Assembly: GCA_026390075.1 (NCBI GenBank)
Contig: JAPLGP010000037.1
Span: forward strand, 1 to 64,000
Direction of reading: 5' to 3'
Length of the DNA: 64,000 bases
From: Campylobacterales bacterium
Lineage (GTDB): Bacteria; Campylobacterota; Campylobacteria; Campylobacterales; Sulfurimonadaceae
Made by a program: the position numbers and the translations under genes
Notes under the pieces: model-generated
What the model saw: only the letters and a program-made list of their open reading frames with translations
Databases searched by the model: none
What the model was told of the DNA's origin: nothing
Shown: piece after piece, positions 43,110 to 52,639 of the stretch
Numbering within the stretch: position 1 is the first letter of the stretch
Layout of the letters: each line of letters starts with the position of its first letter

Positions 43110-43564
43110 AGACCATCTTTAAAAGTAGTTTCAACAACACTTGCACTTCTTATACAAGCATTTACATAAGTACGAACTTTTGAACGCTTAATCATCATAT
43201 TGACAACAGTATCTTCACCTTCAACACGAACTCCCTTTACCTTTTCTGCGATGATTCTATACGCATCTGCAATAGCGGCTCTTTTTGCTAAAGCATATGC
43301 TTGTGCAGGTGAAGTAGTGTTCATTGGTGCAACACCTTGTCCTAAAGCAGAAATAGTAATAGTATGATTTCTTTCTAAAACTTTTTCTTCATTCTGTGTC
43401 GGATTTTGAGCTGCTTGATTTGTTTGTGGACTTTTTTCTTCTTTGTTCACTGTAACATTCTGAACAACTGTAGGAGCAGGTTTGTCAGATCTTTCAATTG
43501 CACAACCAACAAATGTTGTAGTCAACAACGCTGTTAAAATACTAGATAATATTACCTTATTCAT
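43058..43564 (-). CDS. LPP20-family lipoprotein
   Basis: 168 residues. The lipobox FVGC puts the lipidated Cys at 21. A Pro/Asn/Gln-rich linker (about 28-62) leads to the LPP20 domain with AQAYALAKRAAIADAYRIIAEKVKGVRVEGED. The family was named for a Helicobacter surface lipoprotein, and several members are involved in cell envelope or flagellar structures. The N-terminal ERSDKPAPTVVQNVTVNKEEK resembles the corresponding part of the next small lipoprotein gene upstream (SEKVSPTVVQTVVVQAEKK), so they are partial paralogues in tandem. Confidence 0.78.
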   Translation of the reverse strand: MNKVILSSILTALLTTTFVGCAIERSDKPAPTVVQNVTVNKEEKSPQTNQAAQNPTQNEEKVLERNHTITISALGQGVAPMNTTSPAQAYALAKRAAIADAYRIIAEKVKGVRVEGEDTVVNMMIKRSKVRTYVNACIRSASVVETTFKDGLCEVEMEITLSYSQFAQ

Positions 43565-43585
43565 TTATTCATCCTAATTTAATAT

Positions 43586-43795
43586 TTAATAATTGTTACT
43601 ACAACCATTCATGTAATAGCCACCATGCCAAGTAGGAACATATTCCCCACGAGAAGAATTACTTTTTTCTGCCTTTTTTTCTGCTTGTACTACAACTGTT
43701 TGTACAACCGTAGGAGAAACTTTTTCAGATCGTACAGTTGAACAACCAGTAAATATTGAAGCAACTAATACTCCAAATGATATAATTTTATTCAT
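43586..43795 (-). CDS. Small tandem lipoprotein A
   Basis: 69 residues with lipobox FTGC (Cys18). Its middle shares TVVQ.V.V..E with the LPP20 gene downstream, and its end GEYVPTWHGGYYMNGCSNNY is shared with the neighbouring small lipoprotein (GHYVPPTWHSGYGGNYCDN). Thus it looks like a chimera between the two. No function known. Confidence 0.65.
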   Translation of the reverse strand: MNKIISFGVLVASIFTGCSTVRSEKVSPTVVQTVVVQAEKKAEKSNSSRGEYVPTWHGGYYMNGCSNNY

Positions 43796-43814
43796 CTTCC
43801 ATCCTAACTAATAT

Positions 43815-43991
43815 TTAATATCTGTCGCAATTATCACAATAATTGCCCCCATAACCACTGTGCCATGTTGGAGGTACATAATGACCACAAGAAGAATTGC
43901 ATTTATCAAATGTGTCACAACCCTTAGAATAACAACCAGAAAATATTGTAATAATAAATCCTATTAACAAAGATAATAATACTTTGCTCAC
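43815..43991 (-). CDS. Small tandem lipoprotein B
   Basis: 58 residues from GTG 43991, which lies 7 bases after GAGGGG; an ATG 9 codons upstream precedes that site and is rejected. The lipobox is FSGC (Cys20). The short mature part has seven further Cys (GCDTF..CNSSCGHYVPPTWHSGY..NYCDNC), suggesting disulfides or metal binding. The YVPxTWHxGY element is shared with lipoprotein A. It is the first gene of a run of small envelope proteins after gyrA. Confidence 0.6.
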   Translation of the reverse strand: MSKVLLSLLIGFIITIFSGCYSKGCDTFDKCNSSCGHYVPPTWHSGYGGNYCDNCDRY

Positions 43992-44032
43992 TATTTTCCC
44001 CTCGATATAATTAATCACAGGTAAAGCAACTT

Positions 44033-46516
44033 CTATTCCAAGTCTAGTGTTGGATATTCACTTTCTTCAATTTCATCTTCATCTTCTTCTTTTTTAGGGC
44101 AGCGAGAGATGCTTGAGACATCATCACCTTTTACAATGTAAACACCACTTGTATTTCTGCTTGATTTTGAGATAGTTTGCATATCTACACGAATCATTTT
44201 ACCAGCATTTGTAAGTGCCATCATGTCCATTGATTCATCAACCATTAAACATCCAACAACATACTTCCCAGTTTTTGTAGTCATTTTCATCGCAATAACA
44301 CCAGAACCACCGCGATTTGTAAGACGGTACTCACCAGCATCTGTTCGTTTTCCGATACCTTTTTCACTCACTACTAAGATTTCTTGCTCATCACTTGCAA
44401 TGATGTTCGCATCAACAACTTCATCTGCTTCATGTTTAAACTTGATGCCTCTTACACCACGCGTACTACGACCTTGGTCACGCGTTTTTTCTATATCAAA
44501 TTTAATACATTGAGCAAGTTTTGTAACAATAAAGAGATACTTAATGCTTTGGTCTGCTATTCTAGCTGTAATTAACGCATCATCATCATCAAGAACAATA
44601 GCGCGCACACCGTTACTTCTAATATTTGAAAATTCGCTTAAGTTTGTTCTTTTTACGATACCTTTTTGAGTGAAAAATACCAATGATTTTTCATCGCTAA
44701 AGTCAGTCGTTGGAATAATTGAGCGAATTTTCTCATCAGCTACAAGGTTAAGAAGATTTACTACAGCCTTACCTTTAGCAATTCTGCTTCCCTCAGGAAT
44801 ACGGTACACTTTAAGCCAGTGGAGTTGTCCTCTGTCTGTGACAAACAGAAGTGTATCGTGCGTGTTACATGTGAAGAATCTCTCTATAAAGTCATCTTCA
44901 TAAGTAGTAACGGCAATTTTACCTTTTCCACCTCTTTTTTGTTTTTCATAAGCTACGAGTGGTACTCTTTTGATGTATCCACGGTGCGTAATTGTCACAA
45001 CCATTGGTTCATTCGGGATTAAATCTTCAATGTCTATGTCATCGTAATCATCTTCGATTTCTGTTCTTCTTTCGTCTGTGTAAGTTGCAAGTATTTCATC
45101 AAACTCCTCGCCGATGATACCTTGTAAAATTTCTTCACTTCTAAGAATAGATTCTAAATACTCAATAAGTGTAAGAAGTTCACGAAGTTCATTCTCGATT
45201 TTTTCGCGCTCTAAACCTGTAAGTCTTCCAAGACGCATATCAACAATGCTTTGCGCTTGAATTTGAGTAAAATCAAATTCTGAAACTAAGTTGTCTCTTG
45301 CTTCATCGATGCTTTTACTTGCTTTAATAGTTTTAATAATTTGGTCAATAATATCAAGAGCTTTTTTGAGACCTTCTAAAATATGCGCTCTTGCTTTTGC
45401 TTTTTCTAAATCAAAAATAGTACGACGGATAATGACTGTTTTACGGTGATTTATAAAGTGTTTTAGAATTGTAATAATTCCAAAAACTCTAGGTTCTTGA
45501 TTTAATATAGAGAGCATGATAATACCAAAAGTGGTTTGCATACTTGTTTGTTTGAAAAGATTATTGAGAACTATCTCACTCATTGCATCTTTTTTTAACT
45601 CGATTACAGCACGGATTCCATCACGGTCAGATTCATCACGAATTTCTGAAATACCGTCAATCATTTTATCTTTTACTAGATTTGCAATACTCTCAATCAG
45701 ACGCGCTTTATTTACTTGATAAGGAAGCTCATCAATAACAATAACATCTCTGTTGCCTTTTTTCTCAATATGAATTTTTGCACGAACTTTGATACGACCA
45801 CGACCTGTCTCATACGCATCCATAATTCCTTTTTTACCGAAAATAATTCCGCCTGTTGGAAAATCTGGTGCTTTGATATGATCCATAAGTTCTATTAGAG
45901 AAATGTCTGGATTTGCAAGAAGAGCTTTAAGTCCAAGCATAATCTCTTTTGGATTGTGTGGAGGAATATTTGTAGCCATACCAACGGCGATACCAGATGA
46001 ACCGTTGATTAAGAGGTTTGGAACACGAGTAGGCATAACATCAGGCTCTTTTGTAGTACCGTCATAGTTTTCTATCATATTTACAGTATTTTTATCTAAA
46101 TCTTTTAAAAGTTCACCCGCATATTTTGTCATACGCGCTTCTGTATATCTCATCGCTGCCGCACTATCGCCATCAACAGAACCGAAGTTACCTTGACCAT
46201 CAACGAGTTGCATACGCATAGAGAAGTGTTGTGCCATACGAACGAGAGCATCATAAACTGCTGTATCGCCATGTGGATGGTACTGACCGATTACATCCCC
46301 AACTATACGCGCTGATTTTTTATATTTTGCACCATGAGAAAGGTTGAGCTTGTCCATCGCATAAAGTATTCTTCTATGAACAGGCTTCAAACCATCTCTC
46401 ACATCTGGTAGAGCACGACCAACAATTACACTCATTGAATAATCTAGGTAGCTATTTTGAAGAGTTTCTTCAATATTTATAGTTTGTATCTGGTTGTTGT
46501 CTAGCAAATTGCTCAT
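44033..46516 (-). CDS. gyrA: DNA gyrase subunit A
   Basis: 827 residues. The N-terminal breakage-reunion domain has the catalytic Tyr in [10 protein letters not shown] (near 122). The quinolone region reads [17 protein letters not shown], with Thr at the Ser83 position as in wild-type Campylobacter. The C-terminal pinwheel has the GyrA box QKRGGKG, so this is gyrase and not ParC. The acidic tail ([14 protein letters not shown]) is typical. It introduces negative supercoils with GyrB, which is not in this window. Confidence 0.97.
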   Translation of the reverse strand: MSNLLDNNQIQTINIEETLQNSYLDYSMSVIVGRALPDVRDGLKPVHRRILYAMDKLNLSHGAKYKKSARIVGDVIGQYHPHGDTAVYDALVRMAQHFSMRMQLVDGQGNFGSVDGDSAAAMRYTEARMTKYAGELLKDLDKNTVNMIENYDGTTKEPDVMPTRVPNLLINGSSGIAVGMATNIPPHNPKEIMLGLKALLANPDISLIELMDHIKAPDFPTGGIIFGKKGIMDAYETGRGRIKVRAKIHIEKKGNRDVIVIDELPYQVNKARLIESIANLVKDKMIDGISEIRDESDRDGIRAVIELKKDAMSEIVLNNLFKQTSMQTTFGIIMLSILNQEPRVFGIITILKHFINHRKTVIIRRTIFDLEKAKARAHILEGLKKALDIIDQIIKTIKASKSIDEARDNLVSEFDFTQIQAQSIVDMRLGRLTGLEREKIENELRELLTLIEYLESILRSEEILQGIIGEEFDEILATYTDERRTEIEDDYDDIDIEDLIPNEPMVVTITHRGYIKRVPLVAYEKQKRGGKGKIAVTTYEDDFIERFFTCNTHDTLLFVTDRGQLHWLKVYRIPEGSRIAKGKAVVNLLNLVADEKIRSIIPTTDFSDEKSLVFFTQKGIVKRTNLSEFSNIRSNGVRAIVLDDDDALITARIADQSIKYLFIVTKLAQCIKFDIEKTRDQGRSTRGVRGIKFKHEADEVVDANIIASDEQEILVVSEKGIGKRTDAGEYRLTNRGGSGVIAMKMTTKTGKYVVGCLMVDESMDMMALTNAGKMIRVDMQTISKSSRNTSGVYIVKGDDVSSISRCPKKEEDEDEIEESEYPTLDLE

Positions 46517-46647
46517 GTTAAAACACCTATATTTTTGAAATAAAAATTGGTTTCATGATATCTTAATATCCCTTAAGGTTCTTATAAATATTAGTAAAAT
46601 GTATAATAACTCTTTAAGATGAGAAAAAGAGGAAGGGTTTTAGTTAA

Positions 46648-46702
46648 TGATTAAAAATTAATCAATAACTTGCATTTAAACATTCCTTTATGTTTGTATA
46701 AT
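46648..46702 (+). promoter_or_regulatory. Amt promoter with TGATTAA-N3-TTAATCA dyad
   Basis: A perfect palindrome TGATTAA-AAA-TTAATCA (46648-46664) lies upstream of a TATAAT box at 46697-46702, itself 26 bases before the amt start. The same 7-bp arms and 3-base spacer occur before the second amt gene (48635-48651). The position, about 40 bases before the -10, suits an activator, but a repressor is possible. Confidence 0.65.
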
Positions 46703-46727
46703 TTTGTCACTTCAACACTAAGGATAA

Positions 46728-47990
46728 ATGATGAAAAAATACTTTCTTGCTTTACTCGCATTACCATCACTGGTATTTGCTGAGGAGACAATAACAATAA
46801 GTGGTGGAAATACTGCTTGGATATTAGTTGCTACGGCTTTGGTAATGTTAATGACACCAGCGGGACTTGCACTATTCTACGGTGGACTTACGCGTTCAAA
46901 AAATGTTATCAATACTATAAGCATGAGTTTGGGTGCTTTTGCAGTTGGTAGTTTGGTATGGGTTTTAGTTGGTTATTCAATCGCTTTTGGCGATGGTGAT
47001 ATCATCGGTACTGGTAAGGTTCTCCTTTCTGGGATTGGTTCAGAAACTCTAAAAGGTACTATTCCTGAGTTACTGTTTGTAGCGTTTCAAGGAACATTTG
47101 CAGCAATTGCTGTAGCAATAGCAAGTGGTTCTATGATAGAGAGAGTGAAGTTTTCTACATTTATGATATTTGTTGCTTTATGGGTAGCAGCTGTTTATGC
47201 GCCTGTTGCACACTGGGCATGGGGCGGAGGTACAACGCTTAACTTTGGTGAACTAGACTTTGCTGGTGGAACTGTTGTTCATATTAACGCAGGTGTTGCT
47301 GGTTTGGTTGTTGCAATGATTTTAGGTAAAAGAAAAGATTATGGACGCGTTGCGATTAAACCTTTTTCTCCTGTTCTTGTAGCTTTAGGTGCTGCACTTC
47401 TATGGTTTGGATGGTTTGGATTTAATGCAGGAAGTGAACTTGCTGCGGATGGTGTTGCTGCATCTGCTTTCTTAGTGACAAATGTTGCTGCATCTGTTGG
47501 TGTAATCGGTTGGTTGTTAGCTGAATGGTTAGTGTATAAAAAGGCTACTTTGGTTGGTGGTGCTTCTGGTGCGATTGCTGGTCTTGTTGCTATTACTCCA
47601 GCTGCTGGTTTTGCAGGTGTAGAAGGTGCTATAATACTTGGTCTTGTTGCAGGTGTGTTAGGTTTCATCGGCGTTAGTAAATTAAAACCAATGCTTAAAA
47701 TAGATGATTCATTGGATGCATTTTGGGTTCACGGTTTAGTTGGTATCTGGGGTTCGATTGCAACTGCTTTATTCATAGCAGATTATGCGCTTCCAAAAGA
47801 TTTCAATATGGCTTCTCAACTCGTAAGTCAAGTTCAAGCGGTTGGTTTGACTGTTGTTTATAGTGCTGTTGCAACTGCGATAGTATTTTATATTGCTTCT
47901 GCACTTACAGGTGGTGGCAGAGTGGATGATGAGACTGAGGCAGTAGGTCTTGATGAAATGACACATGGTGAAAAAGCTATAAATTTATAA
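46728..47990 (+). CDS. amt: Ammonium transporter, first copy
   Basis: 420 residues with a cleavable signal-like N-terminus (MMKKYFLALLALPSLVFA) followed by 11 transmembrane helices as in AmtB. Family motifs: TPAGLALFYGGLTRSKN near the start, the channel His pair in GGTVVHINAGVAGLV and DAFWVHGLVGIWGS, and FGWFGFNAGSELA. It takes up ammonium across the inner membrane. A PII gene follows 60 bases later, the usual amtB-glnK pairing in which PII blocks the channel when nitrogen is plentiful. The start could equally be the second ATG, one codon on. Confidence 0.95.
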   Translation: MMKKYFLALLALPSLVFAEETITISGGNTAWILVATALVMLMTPAGLALFYGGLTRSKNVINTISMSLGAFAVGSLVWVLVGYSIAFGDGDIIGTGKVLLSGIGSETLKGTIPELLFVAFQGTFAAIAVAIASGSMIERVKFSTFMIFVALWVAAVYAPVAHWAWGGGTTLNFGELDFAGGTVVHINAGVAGLVVAMILGKRKDYGRVAIKPFSPVLVALGAALLWFGWFGFNAGSELAADGVAASAFLVTNVAASVGVIGWLLAEWLVYKKATLVGGASGAIAGLVAITPAAGFAGVEGAIILGLVAGVLGFIGVSKLKPMLKIDDSLDAFWVHGLVGIWGSIATALFIADYALPKDFNMASQLVSQVQAVGLTVVYSAVATAIVFYIASALTGGGRVDDETEAVGLDEMTHGEKAINL

Positions 47991-48032
47991 ATGTTGATTA
48001 AAACCGTAAATATGGTTACAATTTTAAACTAA

Positions 48033-48389
<357 letters not shown>

Positions 48390-48399
48390 CTTTTGCTTT

Positions 48400-48427
48400 T
48401 TCCACATGCCGTGCTTGGCATGTGGAA
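48400..48427. repeat. Inverted GGCATGTGGAA pair after the PII gene
   Basis: TTCCACATGCC (48400-48410) and GGCATGTGGAA (48417-48427) are exact and separated by GTGCTT, giving a hairpin of at least 11 bp 10 bases after the stop codon. A T-rich run precedes the stem and none follows, so it would be an unusual terminator. Confidence 0.8.
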
Positions 48428-48440
48428 ATGTAAAATATTA

Positions 48441-48592
48441 ACTTCTTACAAAACTTTCTCATAAGATTGCTTCGCTTTGCTCGCAATGACGGCTATTGCT
48501 TCGATTTGCTTCGCAATGACCGTCATTGCAAGGGGGAACGAACCGTCATTATGAGGAGGAACGACGAAGCAATCTAAGTTTTGCAAGAAGTA
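48441..48592. repeat. Palindromic element, copy 5 (nested or duplicated)
   Basis: It starts ACTTCTTACAAAACT and ends AGTTTTGCAAGAAGTATA. The centre is enlarged to about 150 bp by extra GCTTCG and GTCATT units, as if one element inserted in or recombined with another. With the hairpin before it, it fills most of the 331-base gap between the PII gene and the second amt. Confidence 0.75.
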
Positions 48593-48634
48593 TATTTTAA
48601 ACTTGCTACAAAAATAGGCAACTTTTTTTAAAAC

Positions 48635-48688
48635 TGATTAAATTTTAATCAACAATCAAATTCAAAACCTCTATTTCTTCGATAAAAT
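48635..48688 (+). promoter_or_regulatory. Second amt promoter with TGATTAA-N3-TTAATCA dyad
   Basis: TGATTAA-ATT-TTAATCA (48635-48651) is followed by a TAAAAT box at 48683-48688. The dyad has identical arms and spacing to that before the first amt gene. Confidence 0.6.
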
Positions 48689-48720
48689 CATCGCCTTAAC
48701 TTTAAAAAATGGTGGTTTCA

Positions 48721-49896
48721 ATGTTAGAAGCAGATTTTAAATATATTATAGACACATTCTTCGCACTCTTTTCAATGGTGCTTATAATCTTCATGGTTCC
48801 TGGTTTCGCTATGCTTGAAGCGGGACTTGTTCGCACAAAAAATGTTTCCTCTGTCCTCACTATAAATGTAATGATTTATGCTGTTGCATCTTTGGCATTT
48901 TTACTTATTGGATACAGCTTGGCTTTTGGAAGTTGGGAAAATTCCAACATGAGCATTTGGGCTGCATTTTTATTTCAAATGGCGTTTGTTGGTAAAACTA
49001 TCAATATCATGAGTGGTGGTGTGAGTGAGCGTGTTCGCATCATTCCACTGGCTATTTTTGCAGTTATAATGGGTGGATTTATCTATCCTGCTGTTGTCAA
49101 TATTAGCTGGGGTGCAGATATCTTAGCGGGTACACTTTTAGATATAGACATGCATGATTTAGCAGGTTCTACAGTAATCCATTCAACAGGTGGCTGGGCG
49201 CTTTTAGCTGCAATCCTTATCATCGGTTCTCGTAAAGGTCGTTATGTTCAAGGTGGCATTCGTGTTATCCCCGCTTCAAATATTCCGCTTGTAGTTTTGG
49301 GTGCATTTTTGCTCTGGATAGGCTGGTTTGGTTTTAATGGTGGAAGTGTAGGCTCAATATCGAGTGTAGAAAACGCAAATACTGTTGCAAAAACCATCAT
49401 GAATACAAATACAGCAGGTTTAGCTGGTGCGATTATTGCGGGAATATTGATGTATGTAAGATACAAACTCTTTGATATTACCATGATACTCAACGGTGCA
49501 TTAGGTGGGCTTGTTGCAATCACCGCAGGCCCTGATTTGTTTAATGTATATGTGCCAATTGTAATCGGTGCAATTGGTGGTGCTTTAGTTGTATTTGCAG
49601 TACCTATTTTTGATAAATTCAAACTCGATGACCCCGTGGGTGCTTTGTCAGTTCACTTAGTAAATGGTATCTGGGGAACTTTAGCAGTAGGCATATTTGT
49701 AGAAAAAGTTTCATTTCTGGCACAGTTAAAAGGTGTGCTCATAGTTGCAGTTTTCGCATTTAGTGTCTCTTTTATAGTTATATATATTATCAATAAATTT
49801 AGTAAGTTTAGAGCTACAGACGATGACCAACAAGAGGGAATGGATGTAAGCGAATGTGGTGTGGAAGCATACCCTGAGTTTAAAAGAGCTATCTAA
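48721..49896 (+). CDS. amt: Ammonium transporter, second copy
   Basis: 391 residues from ATG 48721 (GGTGG 5 bases before it; an ATG four codons earlier overlaps this site). It lacks a signal-like N-terminus. Eleven transmembrane helices, with FMVPGFAMLEAGLVRTKN, the His residues in STVIHSTGGWALLAA and ALSVHLVNGIWGTLAVG, and LLWIGWFGFNGGS. It is clearly divergent from the first copy, so it is an old paralogue rather than a recent duplication. A terminator follows at once. Under the shared dyad both copies should respond to the same nitrogen signal. Confidence 0.93.
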   Translation: MLEADFKYIIDTFFALFSMVLIIFMVPGFAMLEAGLVRTKNVSSVLTINVMIYAVASLAFLLIGYSLAFGSWENSNMSIWAAFLFQMAFVGKTINIMSGGVSERVRIIPLAIFAVIMGGFIYPAVVNISWGADILAGTLLDIDMHDLAGSTVIHSTGGWALLAAILIIGSRKGRYVQGGIRVIPASNIPLVVLGAFLLWIGWFGFNGGSVGSISSVENANTVAKTIMNTNTAGLAGAIIAGILMYVRYKLFDITMILNGALGGLVAITAGPDLFNVYVPIVIGAIGGALVVFAVPIFDKFKLDDPVGALSVHLVNGIWGTLAVGIFVEKVSFLAQLKGVLIVAVFAFSVSFIVIYIINKFSKFRATDDDQQEGMDVSECGVEAYPEFKRAI

Positions 49897-49901
49897 ATGG
49901 A

Positions 49902-49926
49902 GGGTCTAATTTTTAGACCCTTTATT
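49902..49926. terminator. Bidirectional terminator between amt and the diguanylate cyclase
   Basis: GGGTCTAA (49902-49909) pairs with TTAGACCC (49913-49920), loop TTT, followed by TTTATTTA on the plus strand. It overlaps the last codon of the convergent gene. Confidence 0.75.
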
Positions 49927-51452
49927 TAGTTATTTTCATAAAGAGTTACTCGATTTCTACCATTTTCTTTTGAAAGATAGAGTGCTTTATCGGCATTATT
50001 ATACAAATCAATACTATTTGTTAGCTCATCGACTTTTACAGTGCTGATACCAATGGAAACAGTAACTTTATTAAATGTAGAGTTATAGGCATGTGCAATA
50101 TTTAAATTTTCTACATTTTCACAAAGTTTCTGTGCTATGTCAGAACCATCATCATACTTTTCATGTTCGATTATAGTCACAAACTCTTCACCACCTACTC
50201 GGTAACAGTAATCATTAGCGCGTTGAAATACATCTTTCATACATTTAGCAATACTTTTTAAAACTTCATCACCTTCAGAATGACCATATTTATCATTAAA
50301 ATTTTTAAAATTATCTGCATCAATCATAATAAAAGTAACATATAAATTATTTCTCAAAGCACGCTTAATTTGTACATGGGCATTTTCTAAATAAAACTTT
50401 TTGTTGTACAAAGATGTCAGTCCATCAGTAATTGAAATTTCATGTAATCTTTCATAGGCGACATTAAGTTGATTTTCTGTTTTTTTGATATACCTAGCAT
50501 AATATACAATGAGTAAAAATATTAAGAAAAAAACGATTACAGTAATTTTGCCAATTAATTGAACTAAATAGGTATGTTCATCACTTACATCAATGAGTAC
50601 ATAAAGTTTGCCAACTTCAGTGCCATTCACATCTAAATAGGGTCTGTTGTTTATGTGATATTCCTTGCCATGATTGATTAGGTGTGTATCGTTAAAGTTC
50701 TCATTTGTATTTAATATTTTCTGTAGCTCTGTATCAATATCATTTAGGGTTGAATCAATAATGAAAAAATTATCCATCGCTTTATAGTATCTATTTCTTT
50801 GTGATTTAGATCTCCAAACTTCAAAGTCTTTCATAGTAATTAACTCTTTTTTTATTGTAAAAACGATATCAGCACTTAGCATTTTGCTGAGTTCTGGAGT
50901 TAATGAATCAATTTCTCTACCAAATTCAAGAAAGCCAATTAACTCTCCATCAACAAACCATGGAATCACTACTCTTAATGTAAGATTATGATATATGCCA
51001 AATTCAACACCACTACTCATTTTAAGTTCTTCTGCAGCGTTATAGAGAGTTTTTCTCTTGATAATATCAGAGTGAATATATCGATCATGTACCCTCAAAA
51101 AATTTGTTTTATCAATATTGTGTATATAAAAGTGAGTAATGTTATAGTGAGATTTATATTCAGAAAAAGATTGATATAAATATGCATAAAGATTATCTCT
51201 TTTTCCATCTTTATAGAGTGCAATCATTTTCGGATCTTTTTTGATTATATCTAGTAACCCATGCATTAAATCTATATCTTTTTTTGTTATTTGATTCAAA
51301 GCTAAAGAGACCGTTTCAAAAGCTTCTTTAGCTTTTTTATCTATATTTTGTTGTTGTAGCAGATAAAGAGAATAGATTGAAACAGATGCAATTAAAAATA
51401 ATCCAAGGAACAAAGGTGCTATGATTTTTAAGACTATTTTAAACTTATCCAT
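49926..51452 (-). CDS. Membrane-anchored diguanylate cyclase
   Basis: 508 residues. Transmembrane helices near 12-32 and 305-325 flank a periplasmic region of about 270 residues (with YIHNIDKTNFLRVHD and VVIPWFVDGELIGFLEFGREI) of the double-CACHE type. A GGDEF domain follows, with the active-site motif RVGGEEFVTI, so it can make c-di-GMP. An inhibitory RxxD is not obvious. No EAL domain. The periplasmic ligand is unknown. It is convergent with the second amt gene and apparently monocistronic. Confidence 0.9.
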   Translation of the reverse strand: MDKFKIVLKIIAPLFLGLFLIASVSIYSLYLLQQQNIDKKAKEAFETVSLALNQITKKDIDLMHGLLDIIKKDPKMIALYKDGKRDNLYAYLYQSFSEYKSHYNITHFYIHNIDKTNFLRVHDRYIHSDIIKRKTLYNAAEELKMSSGVEFGIYHNLTLRVVIPWFVDGELIGFLEFGREIDSLTPELSKMLSADIVFTIKKELITMKDFEVWRSKSQRNRYYKAMDNFFIIDSTLNDIDTELQKILNTNENFNDTHLINHGKEYHINNRPYLDVNGTEVGKLYVLIDVSDEHTYLVQLIGKITVIVFFLIFLLIVYYARYIKKTENQLNVAYERLHEISITDGLTSLYNKKFYLENAHVQIKRALRNNLYVTFIMIDADNFKNFNDKYGHSEGDEVLKSIAKCMKDVFQRANDYCYRVGGEEFVTIIEHEKYDDGSDIAQKLCENVENLNIAHAYNSTFNKVTVSIGISTVKVDELTNSIDLYNNADKALYLSKENGRNRVTLYENN

Positions 51453-51760
51453 TTTGTATCCATTTGTATATCAATATGACTGATTATATCTCATTTTATT
51501 ATTGAAGTTCGCATCATAAATGTATAAAATTAAAGCAAAAAATAGAGCCAATTTATGAAATAAAATAAACTTCCACATGCCATACTTTCTAAAAAGTAAG
51601 TATATTTTTTTAAAGAGTAATATATTCTTAACTTTCACTATTAAAACCAGAAAAAGTTAGAATTTTAAATCATTTGCATACAAACGAATATAAATAAATC
51701 CTATATTTCAAAGAAATAAGATACAATTATTGCAAATACATCAATAAGTGGAATCCTAAA
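51453..51760. other. 308-base AT-rich gap
   Basis: It holds one exact TTCCACATGCC (51571-51581) and AT-rich runs that could contain the divergent promoters of the diguanylate cyclase and the YwqK-like gene. Nothing else is recognised. Confidence 0.5.
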
Positions 51761-52354
51761 ATGAAAAAAATAATTATAGTCGCTTTGGCTCTTGTGCCGT
51801 TCTTGCACTCAGATATGCAGTACACTTATTATCTCAATAGTAATCTTAGAAGTGAAACATCGTTGAAGGGCACAGTAAAAGATGGTATGAGTCGCATGTA
51901 TCAAGATAATGGGAATTTACAGAGCGAAGGCTCTTATAAGAATGATAAACTTCATGGAATAAGCAGAGAGTATTATCAAAATGGAAATTTAAAAAGTGAA
52001 GTGAATTATAAAAATGGTGTTGTCCATGGTGTTACAAAAAAGTATTTCCAAAATGGTAATTTAATGCTTGAAACATCTTTTATTGACGCTAAACAAAATG
52101 GTATATGTAAAAACTACTACTTAAATGGTACTTTGATGAATGAGATAACATACAAAGATTCAAATAAAAATGGCTTGCAAAAAAGTTATTCAAGTAACGG
52201 AACTTTGCTCGATGAAATTATATTTAAAGATAATGTAGCAGTAGAAGGAAATTCTTTTAATCAACATGGGCATAAAAGTAAAATGAGTCAAACTGAGTTA
52301 GAAGATGCAATGATTATGAAAAGTGATGTAATTGGTGACCCCAAGGAGATTTGA
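51761..52354 (+). CDS. Exported MORN-like repeat protein (YwqK family)
   Basis: 197 residues. A signal peptide (MKKIIIVALALVPFLHS) is followed by about six repeats of 22-24 residues with the pattern YYxNGxLxSExxYKNGxxHG, the MORN-2/YwqK repeat found in YwqK-type immunity proteins and in surface proteins. Function is unknown. Its last 22 bases overlap the 3' end of the convergent tRNA-Glu gene, so its final codons (GDPKEI) are read from tRNA sequence. Its natural stop may have been lost. Confidence 0.75.
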   Translation: MKKIIIVALALVPFLHSDMQYTYYLNSNLRSETSLKGTVKDGMSRMYQDNGNLQSEGSYKNDKLHGISREYYQNGNLKSEVNYKNGVVHGVTKKYFQNGNLMLETSFIDAKQNGICKNYYLNGTLMNEITYKDSNKNGLQKSYSSNGTLLDEIIFKDNVAVEGNSFNQHGHKSKMSQTELEDAMIMKSDVIGDPKEI

Positions 52355-52407
52355 ACTCCTGTAATACGGATGAAAACCGTAGATCCTAACCGTTAGACGA
52401 TGGGGCC
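52333..52407 (-). tRNA. tRNA-Glu (TTC)
   Basis: 75 bases including CCA. Reverse-strand acceptor GGCCCCA with TGGGGTC region, anticodon loop GGTTTTCATC (TTC, Glu), T loop AGTTCAAATCT. It overlaps the end of the convergent YwqK-like gene. Confidence 0.93.
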
Positions 52408-52421
52408 AATTAATTGTAAAA

Positions 52422-52497
52422 TGGTGTCCTGTGATGGATTCGAACCATCGGCCACATCATTAAAAGTGACGTGCTCTACCAGCTGAGCTAACAAGAC
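52422..52497 (-). tRNA. tRNA-Lys (TTT)
   Basis: 76 bases including CCA. Acceptor GTCTTGT with ACAGGAC (one G-T pair), anticodon loop ACTTTTAATG (TTT, Lys), T loop GGTTCGAATCC. It lies 14 bases from tRNA-Glu and is probably cotranscribed with it. Confidence 0.95.
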
Positions 52498-52639
52498 TTC
52501 AACAAGCATTTCTGTTTGTGGACGCGAATTATAGGCAAATAGTTTTTATATGTCAAGAAATGAAACATGAAGTTTGAAAAAATTTTATAATTTATTGCAA
52601 AAACGCATAAAATGGCTATTTTTGGATATTATAATATCC

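Noticed and set aside
46521-46727. Sigma-54 promoter for amt
   Set aside because: No TGGCAC-N5-TTGCT-like sequence; a TATAAT box explains the start better.
52574-52639. TTG-initiated N-terminal extension of the BatA-like protein
   Set aside because: It adds a basic 22-residue segment before a normal start MNSYTFEYP typical of BatA; the extension crosses the promoter-like TATAAT at 52629.
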